The position numbers and the translations under genes are program-made. The notes under the pieces are model-generated. The model was not told the origin of the DNA. It did not search any database and worked only from the letters and a program-made list of their open reading frames with translations. From NCBI RefSeq assembly GCF_014926405.1, contig NZ_JACXXJ020000005.1, positions 1,989,001 to 2,053,000 on the forward strand: a stretch of 64,000 bases of DNA, read 5' to 3'. The stretch is from Agrobacterium vitis (lineage in GTDB: Bacteria; Pseudomonadota; Alphaproteobacteria; Rhizobiales; Rhizobiaceae). Each line of letters begins with the position of its first letter. The stretch's first letter is position 1. Of this stretch, positions 21,582 through 29,945 are shown piece by piece.

Positions 21582-22490
21582 ATGACCAGCGACACGCCGC
21601 AGCATCAGGCACACCCTTCGCAAGAGCATGAGGGACCGAAAACTCAGGCGGATGAGAATCAGCCGGGCCAGCAGGAGGTCAACGAGGCTTCACGCGGGCC
21701 TCGGCTGCGGGAAATTCCCCTGCGGCTGATGATTCCGAACCTGATTACCGTTTTGGCCATATGCGCTGGTCTGACCGGCGTCCGCCTGGCCTTCGAAGGA
21801 CGTTTCGAGCTTGCGGTCGGCATGGTGCTGGTCGCCGCTTTTCTCGATGGCATCGACGGACGCATCGCCCGCCTGATGAAAGCCACATCGAAATTCGGCG
21901 CACAGATGGACTCGCTTGCCGATATCGTCAATTTCGGCGTGGCGCCCGGTCTGGTTCTGTATGTCTATATTCTGGATCAGGCCCGATCCTTCGGCTGGAT
22001 CGCGGCGCTGATCTTTGCGATATCAGCAGGCCTGCGGCTTGCCCGTTTCAATGTCATGGACGAACGTGCCATCAAGGCCCCTTGGCAAAACGCCTATTTC
22101 GTCGGCGTTCCCGCGCCTGCTGGTGCGCTTCTGGTCATGCTGCCGATCTATCTCGGCTTTCTGGGTGTGGAAGCCACGCCCGGATTTGCCTTTGCGTCCT
22201 CAGCCTATACGATGCTGATCGCCTTCCTGCTGATCAGCCGCTTGCCGGTCTGGTCCGGCAAATCTGAAAAGAAGGTCCGCCGCGATCTGGTTCTGCCACT
22301 GACGATCGCCGTGGTGCTTTATGTCGCCCTGCTGATGAGCTTCACCTGGGAAGTGCTGTCGGTGACGGTCATTGTCTATGTGCTCTCCCTGCCCTTCGGC
22401 GCCCACGCCTGGAAGCGGAAATACGGCACCTTGACGGTCATGGAAGACCACGACGACCATCACGGCGCCGGAATGGATCGAGGCCTTTAA
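21582..22490 (+). CDS. pssA: CDP-diacylglycerol-serine O-phosphatidyltransferase
   Basis: Membrane enzyme making phosphatidylserine from CDP-diacylglycerol and serine, the step before Psd. The 302-residue product has a polar N-terminal extension of about 45 residues and then the CDP-alcohol phosphotransferase motif as DGIDGRIARL followed by GAQMDSLAD, with several membrane helices. ATG 21582 (MTSDTPQH) is preferred with CGGAGACAG upstream; the frame is open back into psd at 21504. The C-terminus ends in a His/Asp-rich tail. Confidence 0.95.
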   Translation: MTSDTPQHQAHPSQEHEGPKTQADENQPGQQEVNEASRGPRLREIPLRLMIPNLITVLAICAGLTGVRLAFEGRFELAVGMVLVAAFLDGIDGRIARLMKATSKFGAQMDSLADIVNFGVAPGLVLYVYILDQARSFGWIAALIFAISAGLRLARFNVMDERAIKAPWQNAYFVGVPAPAGALLVMLPIYLGFLGVEATPGFAFASSAYTMLIAFLLISRLPVWSGKSEKKVRRDLVLPLTIAVVLYVALLMSFTWEVLSVTVIVYVLSLPFGAHAWKRKYGTLTVMEDHDDHHGAGMDRGL

Positions 22491-22610
22491 AACCGGAAAT
22501 TGTAAAACAGACTCACGAAAAGTAGCAGTCTTTGATTTAAATTAATTTGCATTATTCACGAAAGTGTCATGATCTCTCAACCTGAGCAGTCAGGAAAACG
22601 ACTGTTCGGG

Positions 22611-22659
22611 AGTTTGTCACGGGAAAAACGCAACCCGATTTTCTCGATAAGGACAGACT
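22611..22659. repeat. Palindromic intergenic repeat, copy E
   Basis: agtttgtc ... gggaaaa ... ttttctc ... gacagact, an imperfect nested palindrome downstream of pssA. The block order matches the other copies in the window. It may also serve as the pssA terminator. Confidence 0.6.
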
Positions 22660-22735
22660 GAAACAAGGGAAATGCATGTCCCTCAGGTTGCAAGCAAACC
22701 TGACAGGCCGCAATGGAAACACTTTGGAGAACATC

Positions 22736-22894
22736 ATGCCCGCCCCCCTGCAAGCCCCCGCGCTCCTGCAAGCCAAAGAAGCCCCGCAACCGGCCAAGCC
22801 GGAATTGAGCGACAATTACCGCCCAATCGGTTTGAAAGCGGTGATTGCCGCCGCTCTGATGTTGAAGCGAGCGCCGATCAAGAAAGTCGCTTGA
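22736..22894 (+). CDS. Small protein, 52 residues
   Basis: A short frame with ATG 22736 behind a well-placed GGAG (tttggagaacatc). The product is proline/alanine-rich at the N-terminus, then SDNYRPIGLKAVIAAALM, a short amphipathic or hydrophobic stretch, and ends basic (KRAPIKKVA). No known family is recognised. The good ribosome site, the sensible composition and the position between genes support a real small protein, but a 52-codon frame can also arise by chance. Confidence 0.55.
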   Translation: MPAPLQAPALLQAKEAPQPAKPELSDNYRPIGLKAVIAAALMLKRAPIKKVA

Positions 22895-22917
22895 GGACGT
22901 CCTTTTTCCAATACCGT

Positions 22918-23673
22918 TCAAAACAGTGATAGCTGTTCAGAAGGCGGCTTAGGCTCGGCTTTCGGCATCGGGTTTTCGACGCGGACCTGCACATCCGGGC
23001 CGGTATTGGCGACCTTATTGACCTTATCGGAAACCGGAATGGCTTCGAACATGTCCTCGCCTGCCGGTTTCAACAGGTCAGCCACGTGGCGTGGCTCCTG
23101 GCGCTTGCAATCCAGCCAACGCTCGAAATCCTCCGGGCCGATCACGACAGGCATGCGGTCATGGATCGCTCGAATGGAGCGATTGGCACTGGTGGTCAGG
23201 ATGGCGCCGGTATCGATTTCAGATCCATCAGCGGCGGCAAAGGTTTCGACCAGACCACCGAACGCGACAATACCGCCCTGGGTGGGGCGGATCCAGTAAG
23301 CCTGCGGTTTTTCACCGCTTTCTTTTGCTGGTCGATACCATTCGTAGAATCCGGAGGCCGGGATCAAAACACGACGATGGCGCATGGCGCCGCGAAACGA
23401 CGCTTTCGTTTCCGCCGTCTCAGAGCGCGCATTGATCAGCAACGGAAAATCACTTGGATCTTTCACCCAGCCGGGCAGAAAACCCCAGCGCACCAGCAGC
23501 GCCCGCCTGCTCGGCAGGTTGCTGCCCACCATAGGCACCTCCCCATTGCCAACCGTCAGAATCGGCTGGGTCGGAGCAATGTTGAACCGGGGCGGAAAGG
23601 CCTCGAGTTCGTGCAGACCGAAGGCCTCCACGATCTCGCCCGGTGTCACGGTCAGGGCAAAACGTCCACACAT
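22918..23673 (-). CDS. SOS response-associated peptidase (SRAP/YedK family)
   Basis: 251-residue SRAP protein that forms a covalent DNA-protein link at abasic sites in single-stranded DNA. Met-Cys at the start (MCGRFALT) supplies the essential Cys2 after Met removal, which fixes the start at 23673 although the frame is open to 23775. Other conserved elements are FNIAPTQPI, INARSETA, SGFYEW and the His of IHDRMPVVI. The tail (about residues 205-251) is rich in Pro/Glu/Lys. It is divergent from the Nudix gene with 90 nt between starts. Confidence 0.95.
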   Translation of the reverse strand: MCGRFALTVTPGEIVEAFGLHELEAFPPRFNIAPTQPILTVGNGEVPMVGSNLPSRRALLVRWGFLPGWVKDPSDFPLLINARSETAETKASFRGAMRHRRVLIPASGFYEWYRPAKESGEKPQAYWIRPTQGGIVAFGGLVETFAAADGSEIDTGAILTTSANRSIRAIHDRMPVVIGPEDFERWLDCKRQEPRHVADLLKPAGEDMFEAIPVSDKVNKVANTGPDVQVRVENPMPKAEPKPPSEQLSLF

Positions 23674-23763
23674 GGTCTTGTCTTCGCAGTCGCAGAGCCT
23701 ATCGTCAAGCGACCTTACAACGACTGCCTGGCGCGTCAGATCAGCAAACAGAACGAGCACCGC

Positions 23764-24204
23764 ATGACCGAGCAACCCGTCCCGGTTTTTTTCGCCCCCG
23801 CCTCCTCCGCCATCGTGATCCGGCAGGGCAAGCTGCTGCTGGTCAAGCGGTCGAAACCGCCCGCCGCCGATCTCTATGCCTTTCCGGGCGGGCGTGGCGA
23901 ACCCGGCGAAACACCGGAAGAGACCGCCTTGCGCGAACTGAAAGAGGAGACCGGGCTATCGGCCCATGCGCCCAGTCTGTTTGCCAGCTACGACCTCTAC
24001 CCGGACCCGGGCGGCCCCAGTCACCATCACTTCCGGCTTTCCGTTTTCCTCGTCACCCTGGACGATCCGGCGGCGGCAGCGGTCGCCCAAAGCGACGCCG
24101 CTGCGCTGGGCTGGTACAGCCCGGCAGAAATCCTGGATCTGCCCGCGCCACCCAGCGTGCGTGACTGCGTGGAAAAGCTGGTGGCTTGCGGTAAAGCAGC
24201 GTAA
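23764..24204 (+). CDS. Nudix hydrolase
   Basis: 146-residue Nudix protein. The Nudix box is complete: GRGEPGE, then REL, EE and GL at the prescribed spacing (about residues 44-66), with the catalytic glutamates present. Members hydrolyse nucleoside diphosphates linked to another moiety; the substrate cannot be read from sequence. The family fold starts right after ATG 23764; the same frame is open far upstream but overlaps the SRAP gene on the other strand. It may share a divergent control region with SRAP. Confidence 0.92.
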   Translation: MTEQPVPVFFAPASSAIVIRQGKLLLVKRSKPPAADLYAFPGGRGEPGETPEETALRELKEETGLSAHAPSLFASYDLYPDPGGPSHHHFRLSVFLVTLDDPAAAAVAQSDAAALGWYSPAEILDLPAPPSVRDCVEKLVACGKAA

Positions 24205-24273
24205 ACGAAGGCGGGAATCGTGATAACGTTGACGTTAATCCCGGCGACCCCGCCACATATGCCACGGATATGC

Positions 24274-24708
24274 ATGACCCGACCAATCCTGCTTTTTCCT
24301 GCCCTCTGTACCGTGTCCGTCCTTATGGCGGGACTTGCGGCAGCGGCAAATGTCGCACCTCCAGCAAAGCTGCCCGGCGAGGCTGCAACGCCTGCGCAAC
24401 AGGCAACACCCTATGACGGACAGTTGAACCGGCTCTCGGAAATTCTGGGGACCGTGACCTATCTGCGCAATCTCTGCGCGGGCCAGCCGGAACAGCAATG
24501 GCGGGCTGCGGCCGAAAAGCTCATCGCGCTTGATGCAGGCACTGAACCGGCTCGCAAGCAGATGCTGACAGCCGCCTATAACCGTGGTTATCGGGCCTTT
24601 GCCGCAGTGCACCCCTCTTGCACTTCCGCCGCTCGGGTGGCAGAAAGCCAGTATCGTGCTGAAGGCGCAACACTTGTTCGGGAAATGACGGCGCGCTTTG
24701 GAAATTAA
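24274..24708 (+). CDS. TIGR02301 family exported protein
   Basis: 144 residues from ATG 24274, with a signal peptide (MTRPILLFPALCTVSVLMAG followed by LAAAANVA) and a mature part with the conserved phrases YLRNLC, AAYNRGYRAF and CTSAARVAESQY. The pattern matches TIGR02301, a Rhizobiales family of unknown function. Three starts are possible: GTG 24220 has the best ribosome site (AAGGCGGGA), ATG 24259, and ATG 24274, which gives the most compact signal peptide. Two cysteines in the mature part may form a disulfide. Confidence 0.82.
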   Translation: MTRPILLFPALCTVSVLMAGLAAAANVAPPAKLPGEAATPAQQATPYDGQLNRLSEILGTVTYLRNLCAGQPEQQWRAAAEKLIALDAGTEPARKQMLTAAYNRGYRAFAAVHPSCTSAARVAESQYRAEGATLVREMTARFGN

Positions 24709-24807
24709 CCAATAATTCATCCGATTTAGCATTCGCCCGTGTCGTTTTGATAAAACACTGATAGAGTCGTTAACAACTGAGTAAGTACCGCTTCGAGGAC
24801 ATGCAGA

Positions 24808-25065
24808 ATGGAACCACGCCGCAACGAGATTGACGACATGATCGTTCATGAAAAGATGCAGGCTGCCCTCGAATATCAGAACGAGGCATGGGCCGATGGC
24901 ATGGCTGACGGTATCGAACCGGAAATCATCGCCGATGCGGCCATTGCACTGGCCATGCGCGAAACCATCCGCATTCATGGTGAAGATGGTGCGGAAGCCA
25001 TGTTGGAGTCTTTGCGTGCCCGCATGCTGGCCGGTGAGTTTTCTCCCAAGCGAAGTGTTCAGTAA
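24808..25065 (+). CDS. Small conserved-looking acidic protein, 85 residues
   Basis: 85-residue mostly helical, acidic protein (MEPRRNEIDDMIVHEKMQ to SPKRSVQ) with no signal peptide and no recognised domain. ATG 24808 has GAGGA about 11 bases upstream. It lies 17 nt before the next gene on the same strand, suggesting an operon. The content is well structured and amphipathic; the function is unknown. Confidence 0.8.
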   Translation: MEPRRNEIDDMIVHEKMQAALEYQNEAWADGMADGIEPEIIADAAIALAMRETIRIHGEDGAEAMLESLRARMLAGEFSPKRSVQ

Positions 25066-25082
25066 GTTTCAGAGGCAATAAG

Positions 25083-25859
25083 ATGCGCAAGGCATGCCAG
25101 ACCGGAGCAAAGGCGACCGGTCTCAAGAACAATGTAAAAAGAATGCTGGTCTGCGGCTGGATGGCAAGTATTGCCGTTGTCGCTCTGCCCGGCAGCAGTT
25201 TCGCTCTGTCGGAATTGCAGGGCGGCGCCAAGGATGCGGCGCAGCAGGGGCAGCAACCGCAAACCGGTCAGCAGCCGGGCCTGCCAACCGATAGCACTTC
25301 CGACCCGAAAAGCGCCCCCAGCGCCGAACCACAGCAGGCGACACCCGCCGACAAGGCGAAGGGTGCGGCTGCCGAAGCGGCTCCGCACACACCTTTTGAG
25401 GTAATCTACGATATCAGCAAGGCGCCTGAACCGGTGCGCAAACTGCGCGAAAAGCTGGTGGAAGCCGCAGCCTCCGGCGATCCGGAACGGTTACGCGCTC
25501 TTCTGGCGGGCGGCAACGATCCGACGGCTCTGGCGCTTGGCAATGACAATGGCGACCCGATCCAGACGATCAAGAGTGTTTCCGGCGATCCCGATGGCCT
25601 TGAAGTTCTGGCCATCATGCTGGACGTGCTGTCGACCGGCTTCGTCCATGTCAATGCCGGCACCCCGGAGGAAGCCTATGTCTGGCCCTATTTCGCCGAA
25701 AAGCCGCTGACAACGCTGACCCCACCGGAAAAGGTGGAATTGCTGCGGCTGGTGACAGCGGGCGATTTTGAAAACATGCTGGAAGTTGGCAATTACAATT
25801 TCTTCCGCATCGGCATTGCACCCGACGGCAAATGGAAATTCTTCACGGCAGGCGATTGA
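25083..25859 (+). CDS. Exported protein of unknown function with Pro/Gln linker
   Basis: 258-residue protein. A basic N-terminus and hydrophobic stretch (MLVCGWMASIAVVALPGSSF) look like a signal peptide or anchor. It is followed by a low-complexity Gln/Pro/Ala linker (about residues 50-100) and a folded C-terminal domain (about 105-258) ending YNFFRIGIAPDGKWKFFTAG. The domain includes TPEEAYVWPYFAEKPL and an acidic helix-rich segment. The whole is typical of a periplasmic protein. GAGGC before ATG 25083 supports the start. It follows the 85-residue gene by 17 nt and ends just before palindromic repeat D. Confidence 0.85.
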   Translation: MRKACQTGAKATGLKNNVKRMLVCGWMASIAVVALPGSSFALSELQGGAKDAAQQGQQPQTGQQPGLPTDSTSDPKSAPSAEPQQATPADKAKGAAAEAAPHTPFEVIYDISKAPEPVRKLREKLVEAAASGDPERLRALLAGGNDPTALALGNDNGDPIQTIKSVSGDPDGLEVLAIMLDVLSTGFVHVNAGTPEEAYVWPYFAEKPLTTLTPPEKVELLRLVTAGDFENMLEVGNYNFFRIGIAPDGKWKFFTAGD

Positions 25860-25870
25860 TGGCCGAATGT

Positions 25871-25922
25871 TTGCCTTAAAGTTGTCAGGGAAAAGCCCAA
25901 CCCGCTTTTCCCGACAAGGCAA
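25871..25922. repeat. Palindromic intergenic repeat, copy D
   Basis: Nested palindrome: ttgcc/ggcaa, then ttgtc/gacaa, then gggaaaag/cttttccc around a short centre. It is located 12 nt past the stop of the preceding exported protein gene and may act as its terminator. Confidence 0.65.
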
Positions 25923-26036
25923 ACGGCGTCAAGGTATTTCACCTCGCGGCAATCGATTTTGCTGACGAGAAAAATGTGCAATCCACGGCTTCGCCCAATG
26001 CCGCCGTGGTTTCGTAAGATGTGATTGGATCGTCTC

Positions 26037-26876
26037 ATGCCAGCCGTTTTTCTTGAAAACCGGGCTTTTCTAAAGGTCGCTGGAGCAGAGGCCGCGCATT
26101 TTCTCAACAATTTGCTGACAGCGGATCTCGGCCTTATCGAACCTGGGCAAGCCGCACCCTCGGCGTTGCTGACACCCCAGGGCAAGATCCTGTTTGACAT
26201 GCTGGTTTATCCGCTGGCCGATGGTTATCTGCTGGAGGTGGCATCTGACGAGCAGGAGGCCCTGCTGCGCCGCCTGACGCTCTACAAGTTGCGCGCCGCT
26301 GTCACCCTAACCCCCGCTGAATTTTCCGGAGTCACGGTGATCTGGGACAACGTGCCGGCCGGAGCTTTTCAGGATCGTCGTTTCGCTGCTGCCGGTGAAA
26401 CGGTCTGGCGCGTGCCGGGTCGCGTCAACTCGGCTGTGGATGATATCAGGCTTTATACAGCGTTGCGAATCAAGGCCGGGGTGGCCGAAGCGGGGCTCGA
26501 CTATCCGCTTCAGGATGCCTATCCGCACGACATATTGTTTGACCTCAATGGCGGCGTCTCCTTCAAGAAAGGCTGCTATGTCGGGCAGGAAGTGGTGTCG
26601 CGTATGCATCACCGCAAGATGGCCCGCCGCCGGATCGCCATCGTCTCCGCTGACACTGCCCTGCCCGCAACCGGCACCGAGCTTCGTGCCGATGGTAAGC
26701 CACTCGGCACACTCGGCACGGTTTTGGACACCATCGGATTGGCGATCCTGCGTATTGACCGCACTGGCGATGCGATGGCAAACGGCACACCTATTCTGGC
26801 CGGTGATCAAGCCGTGCGTCTGCACCTGCCCGCCTGGACCGGCCTGGATTTTCCTGCCGCGTCAGACGAGGACTGA
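26037..26876 (+). CDS. ygfZ: YgfZ/GcvT-like folate-binding protein
   Basis: 279-residue tetrahydrofolate-binding protein of the YgfZ family, which supports maturation or repair of iron-sulfur enzymes. The signature KGCYVGQEVVSRM is present near residue 178, and the N-terminal GcvT-like fold starts at LENRAFLKVAGAEA. ATG 26037 is chosen; a TTG four codons earlier is also possible. An HD-domain gene follows after a single-base gap. Confidence 0.92.
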   Translation: MPAVFLENRAFLKVAGAEAAHFLNNLLTADLGLIEPGQAAPSALLTPQGKILFDMLVYPLADGYLLEVASDEQEALLRRLTLYKLRAAVTLTPAEFSGVTVIWDNVPAGAFQDRRFAAAGETVWRVPGRVNSAVDDIRLYTALRIKAGVAEAGLDYPLQDAYPHDILFDLNGGVSFKKGCYVGQEVVSRMHHRKMARRRIAIVSADTALPATGTELRADGKPLGTLGTVLDTIGLAILRIDRTGDAMANGTPILAGDQAVRLHLPAWTGLDFPAASDED

Positions 26877-26877
26877 C

Positions 26878-27525
26878 ATGCCCGCCGCCCCTCCTCCGAT
26901 ATCGGCGCGGGCTTGGCAGCGGATGCTGTCGGGCCGTCGCCTCGATCTTCTGGATCCATCACCGCTTGATGTCGAGCTTTCCGATATTGCCCATGGCCTG
27001 GCCCGCGTCGCCCGCTGGAATGGCCAGACGATTGGCGACCATGCCTTTTCCGTGGCCCAGCACAGCCTTGTGGTTGAAGAGATCTTTCGCCGCTGCAATA
27101 GCAAATACAATGCCAACGACCTGCAAATGGCCTTGCTGCACGATGCCCCGGAATATGTGATCGGTGACATGATCTCGCCCTTCAAGGCTGTGGTGGGCGG
27201 CGGCTATAAGCTGGTCGAAAAGCGGCTGGAGGCGGCCATCCATCTGCGGTTTGGGTTGCCCTCGCATCCCACGGCCAGCCTGAAAAGCCTGATCAAGAAA
27301 GCCGATAGCATCGCCGCCTATTTCGAGGCCACCGAGCTTGCCGGATTTACAAGCGCGGAAGCCGTGCGGATCTTCGGCCAGCCGCGCCATATAACCGCCG
27401 ACATGCTGCCACTTGCCCCCATGCCAGCCGTTGAAGCGCAGCGGCAATTCGCGGATCGTTTTGACGCCATCGAGCGGCTGCGTGAGGCGGAAAATCACAA
27501 AAAATCCGGTACGGGTGCGCCATGA
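26878..27525 (+). CDS. HD-domain phosphohydrolase (YfbR-like)
   Basis: 215-residue HD-domain protein. The metal ligands are H and D in HSLVVEEIF and LLHDAPEYVIGDM, with a later Asp in KKADSIAAYF. The pattern resembles YfbR-type 5'-nucleotidases acting on deoxynucleoside monophosphates. ATG 26878 begins directly after the ygfZ stop. The frame is open far upstream inside ygfZ, but that part has no family resemblance. The downstream phosphatase gene overlaps it by ATGA. Confidence 0.88.
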   Translation: MPAAPPPISARAWQRMLSGRRLDLLDPSPLDVELSDIAHGLARVARWNGQTIGDHAFSVAQHSLVVEEIFRRCNSKYNANDLQMALLHDAPEYVIGDMISPFKAVVGGGYKLVEKRLEAAIHLRFGLPSHPTASLKSLIKKADSIAAYFEATELAGFTSAEAVRIFGQPRHITADMLPLAPMPAVEAQRQFADRFDAIERLREAENHKKSGTGAP

Positions 27526-28064
27526 GCTATTTCGTCGTCAGCCCGCTGGCCCGCCTTGCTGAAATGGCGGTGCGCCACAAGGCGAAAGAGATGATCAGCC
27601 TGCTGGCCAAGGGGCAGGATTTTCATCGCCCCGCAGTGATTTCTCCGGATCGCCATCTGACGCTTGCGTTGAACGATATTACCTTTGCCGGCAGAGGCGA
27701 TCTCATTGCCCCGCAAGATGTGCATGTGGAACAGATCATTCATTTTGTGAAGGATTGGGACCAGACTGCGCCGCTGCTGATCCATTGCTGGATGGGGGTA
27801 TCACGCTCTCCAGCTGCGGCCTTGATTGCCAGTCTCGCGTTGCATCCCGAACAGGACGAGGAAGCCCTGGCGCTAGGCTTGCGGGCCGCGTCGCCTTTTG
27901 CGACGCCCAATATCCGGATGGTGGAGATTGCCGATACCTTGCTTTCACGCGGGGGGCGCTTCGTTGCGGCGATGAAAAAACTGGGCCGTGGCCAGGATGC
28001 CGATGGCAATGCGCCGTTTGTGCTGCCAATTCTAGCAGCCGATCCGGTTTCCAGCTCTGCTTGA
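27522..28064 (+). CDS. Tyrosine/dual-specificity phosphatase-like protein
   Basis: 180-residue protein with the P-loop HCWMGVSRSPAAAL, which fits the C-x5-R active site of protein tyrosine phosphatases. The N-terminus (MSYFVVSPLARLAEM) and the short size match small phosphatase-superfamily proteins of Rhizobiales; the natural substrate is unknown. It overlaps the HD gene by ATGA, giving the set ygfZ-HD-phosphatase. Confidence 0.85.
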   Translation: MSYFVVSPLARLAEMAVRHKAKEMISLLAKGQDFHRPAVISPDRHLTLALNDITFAGRGDLIAPQDVHVEQIIHFVKDWDQTAPLLIHCWMGVSRSPAAALIASLALHPEQDEEALALGLRAASPFATPNIRMVEIADTLLSRGGRFVAAMKKLGRGQDADGNAPFVLPILAADPVSSSA

Positions 28065-28313
28065 TACGGATAAGCGCTCGATCCGAGGGATCTATAAATC
28101 AGAATTGAATGGGATAAAGAAGGAATAGATTTGGAAAGCTTGATGCGGGTTCAATCGGCATAGGCATCATGTCTCCATGCCGTTTGTTTGCAAGTAGCGG
28201 CCCTTCAGGGCAGCATTCAGCCTCATGGCTGATATAATGTTCTCCCAGTCTCAGTACTAGAACGATGAGCTCCAAAGCCCTGCACCGGGATGGCCGGGTG
28301 CCGTAGCAACCCG

Positions 28314-28934
28314 TCAGGCAGCGGCGGTTTGTCCGGTCGTATCGGTTTCGTCGGCAGTGCCGCCAGCGGAACGATAGGCATTGATAACCGAGCTCATCTG
28401 GCTGAACACATCATCCATGGACATGCTGTCTTCACTGCCACTGCTGTCACCGGACATCATACTGCTAAGGCTCTGCATGTCGCCCATACCACCCATACCG
28501 CCCATCATCATCGGAGGAGGCATTTTAGTCTCAGACTGCAGCTGGTCTTCGGTCACATAGCCAGCATCATCCGAGTCGATGGCCTCGAACATCTTGGTCG
28601 AATCTTCTTCCGACGCACCCTCTGGACGTGCGTTGACAAATTCTTCCTGGGTTACTTTTCCATCGCTATCAGTGTCGATGGACTTGGTTGAATTCTGGTC
28701 GGTAGAAGAGCTGTCGCCACGGGCCAGAACCATGGCCATCATATCACTGGAAAGCTGCGAGGATGTGCTGTTGGCGGCACTATCGCTCAAAACGGTCGGA
28801 TCCTGGGTCCGGGTAGATCCCGCGGATTGCTCTTCCGCAGAAACGACACCATCGCTATTGGTGTCCAGGCTGGATGTCGAGCCGACGTTGTAAGACGACA
28901 CCGACGAAAGAGACGCTGAAGAAACACTCGTCAT
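28314..28934 (-). CDS. Serine/methionine-rich EF-hand protein
   Basis: 206-residue protein with three EF-hand type loops: DTNSDGVVSAEE, DTDSDGKVTQEE and DSDDAGYVTEDQ (about residues 24-120). In the third, an Ala replaces the expected acidic or Asn residue at one position, so its calcium affinity may be weak. The flanks are low in complexity: Ser-rich at the N-terminus and MPPPMMMGGMGGMGDM in the middle. There is no signal peptide or membrane segment. EF-hand proteins of this kind occur in rhizobia as possible calcium sensors; the target is unknown. ATG 28934 has a GGGG-type ribosome site. Confidence 0.85.
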   Translation of the reverse strand: MTSVSSASLSSVSSYNVGSTSSLDTNSDGVVSAEEQSAGSTRTQDPTVLSDSAANSTSSQLSSDMMAMVLARGDSSSTDQNSTKSIDTDSDGKVTQEEFVNARPEGASEEDSTKMFEAIDSDDAGYVTEDQLQSETKMPPPMMMGGMGGMGDMQSLSSMMSGDSSGSEDSMSMDDVFSQMSSVINAYRSAGGTADETDTTGQTAAA

Positions 28935-29296
28935 TGAAAACCCCTGTCTAGGTTGTTTCTATTTTTATAGCGCCATTTAAACGCGAGACAGGACGGCGCT
29001 ACGCGATGCCTATCGTGATTTGGGGTCATTCGTCAAAAGGCAATTGTTATAGGTGATAATTTGTATGAGCTGGATGATTTCCCTAGAAATTCAGGGTTTT
29101 CTAGAGGTTGAGTTGAAAAACGCTCAGCTGTTGCCGCGCGGGATCACGGAAATATGCGTCCTTGCGTACCGCTTTTCCACCCTGCGAAGGCCAGGGCAAA
29201 ATCATGCGATTTTGAGGGTGGATTTATCCTTCAATCTCAGTGGATTTGGGCAATGATACAGCAGAACCAAGTGATTCCCTGCGAGAAGATGCCCCG
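28935..29296. other. Intergenic region EF-hand gene / HD gene
   Basis: 362 bases between divergent genes, so both promoters should lie here. A 67-codon frame at 29053-29256 has no convincing ribosome site or family look and is not called. No repeat or RNA is evident. Confidence 0.4.
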
Positions 29297-29941
29297 ATGA
29301 TCACCACAGCCTTCACCCCTCATGAGCATCTTGCCAAATGGCTCCTGCCGCATGCCACTGAGGGCAATGACGGCTCGCATGACGCCGCCCATATTTTGCG
29401 CGTATTCAAAAACGCCATGCGCATTCACGCGCTCGAAGGCGGCGACAGTCAGGTTCTTGCCGCAGCCGTTCTGCTGCATGATTGCGTCTCCATGGAAAAG
29501 AACGCACCCAACCGCGCGGATGCGTCCCGCCTTGCCGCAAAGAAAGCTGAAGCAATCCTGGCTGACGACAGACAATGGCCAACAATCAGCATCCAATCGG
29601 TCTCCCACGCAATCCTCACCCATAGTTTTTCGGCCAATCTTGCGCCCGAAACGCTGGAAGCAAAAATCCTGCAAGATGCCGACCGGCTGGATGCCATCGG
29701 AGTGGTCGGTGCGGCGCGTTGTTTTTATATTGCCGGGCGGCTCGGCTCCGGCCTTTACGATCCAGCCGATCCGAAGGCCTTACAACGCCCGCTGGACGAC
29801 AAGCGCTTTGCCATCGACCATTTTCAGACCAAGCTTTTCAAGCTGGCGGATGGCTTCCAGACCCCGACCGGGCAACATATGGCGCACGAGCGCCATGCCC
29901 GCCTACAGGCAATTTTCAGCGATTTTCTTGAGGAGATCTGA
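29297..29941 (+). CDS. HD-domain phosphohydrolase
   Basis: 214-residue protein with the HD metal set: SHDAAHILRVFKNAM, VLLHDCVSM and DADRLDAIGVVGAAR. This arrangement resembles YedJ-like HD hydrolases acting on nucleotides or related phosphates. ATG 29297 has GAGAAG upstream; the frame is open to 29240. A MOSC gene begins 4 nt after its stop, probably the same operon. Confidence 0.88.
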   Translation: MITTAFTPHEHLAKWLLPHATEGNDGSHDAAHILRVFKNAMRIHALEGGDSQVLAAAVLLHDCVSMEKNAPNRADASRLAAKKAEAILADDRQWPTISIQSVSHAILTHSFSANLAPETLEAKILQDADRLDAIGVVGAARCFYIAGRLGSGLYDPADPKALQRPLDDKRFAIDHFQTKLFKLADGFQTPTGQHMAHERHARLQAIFSDFLEEI

Positions 29942-29945
29942 TTCG

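Noticed and set aside
28282..28301. Hairpin gcaccgg/ccgggtgc downstream of the EF-hand gene
   Set aside because: Short arms and no T-run; not enough to call a terminator.
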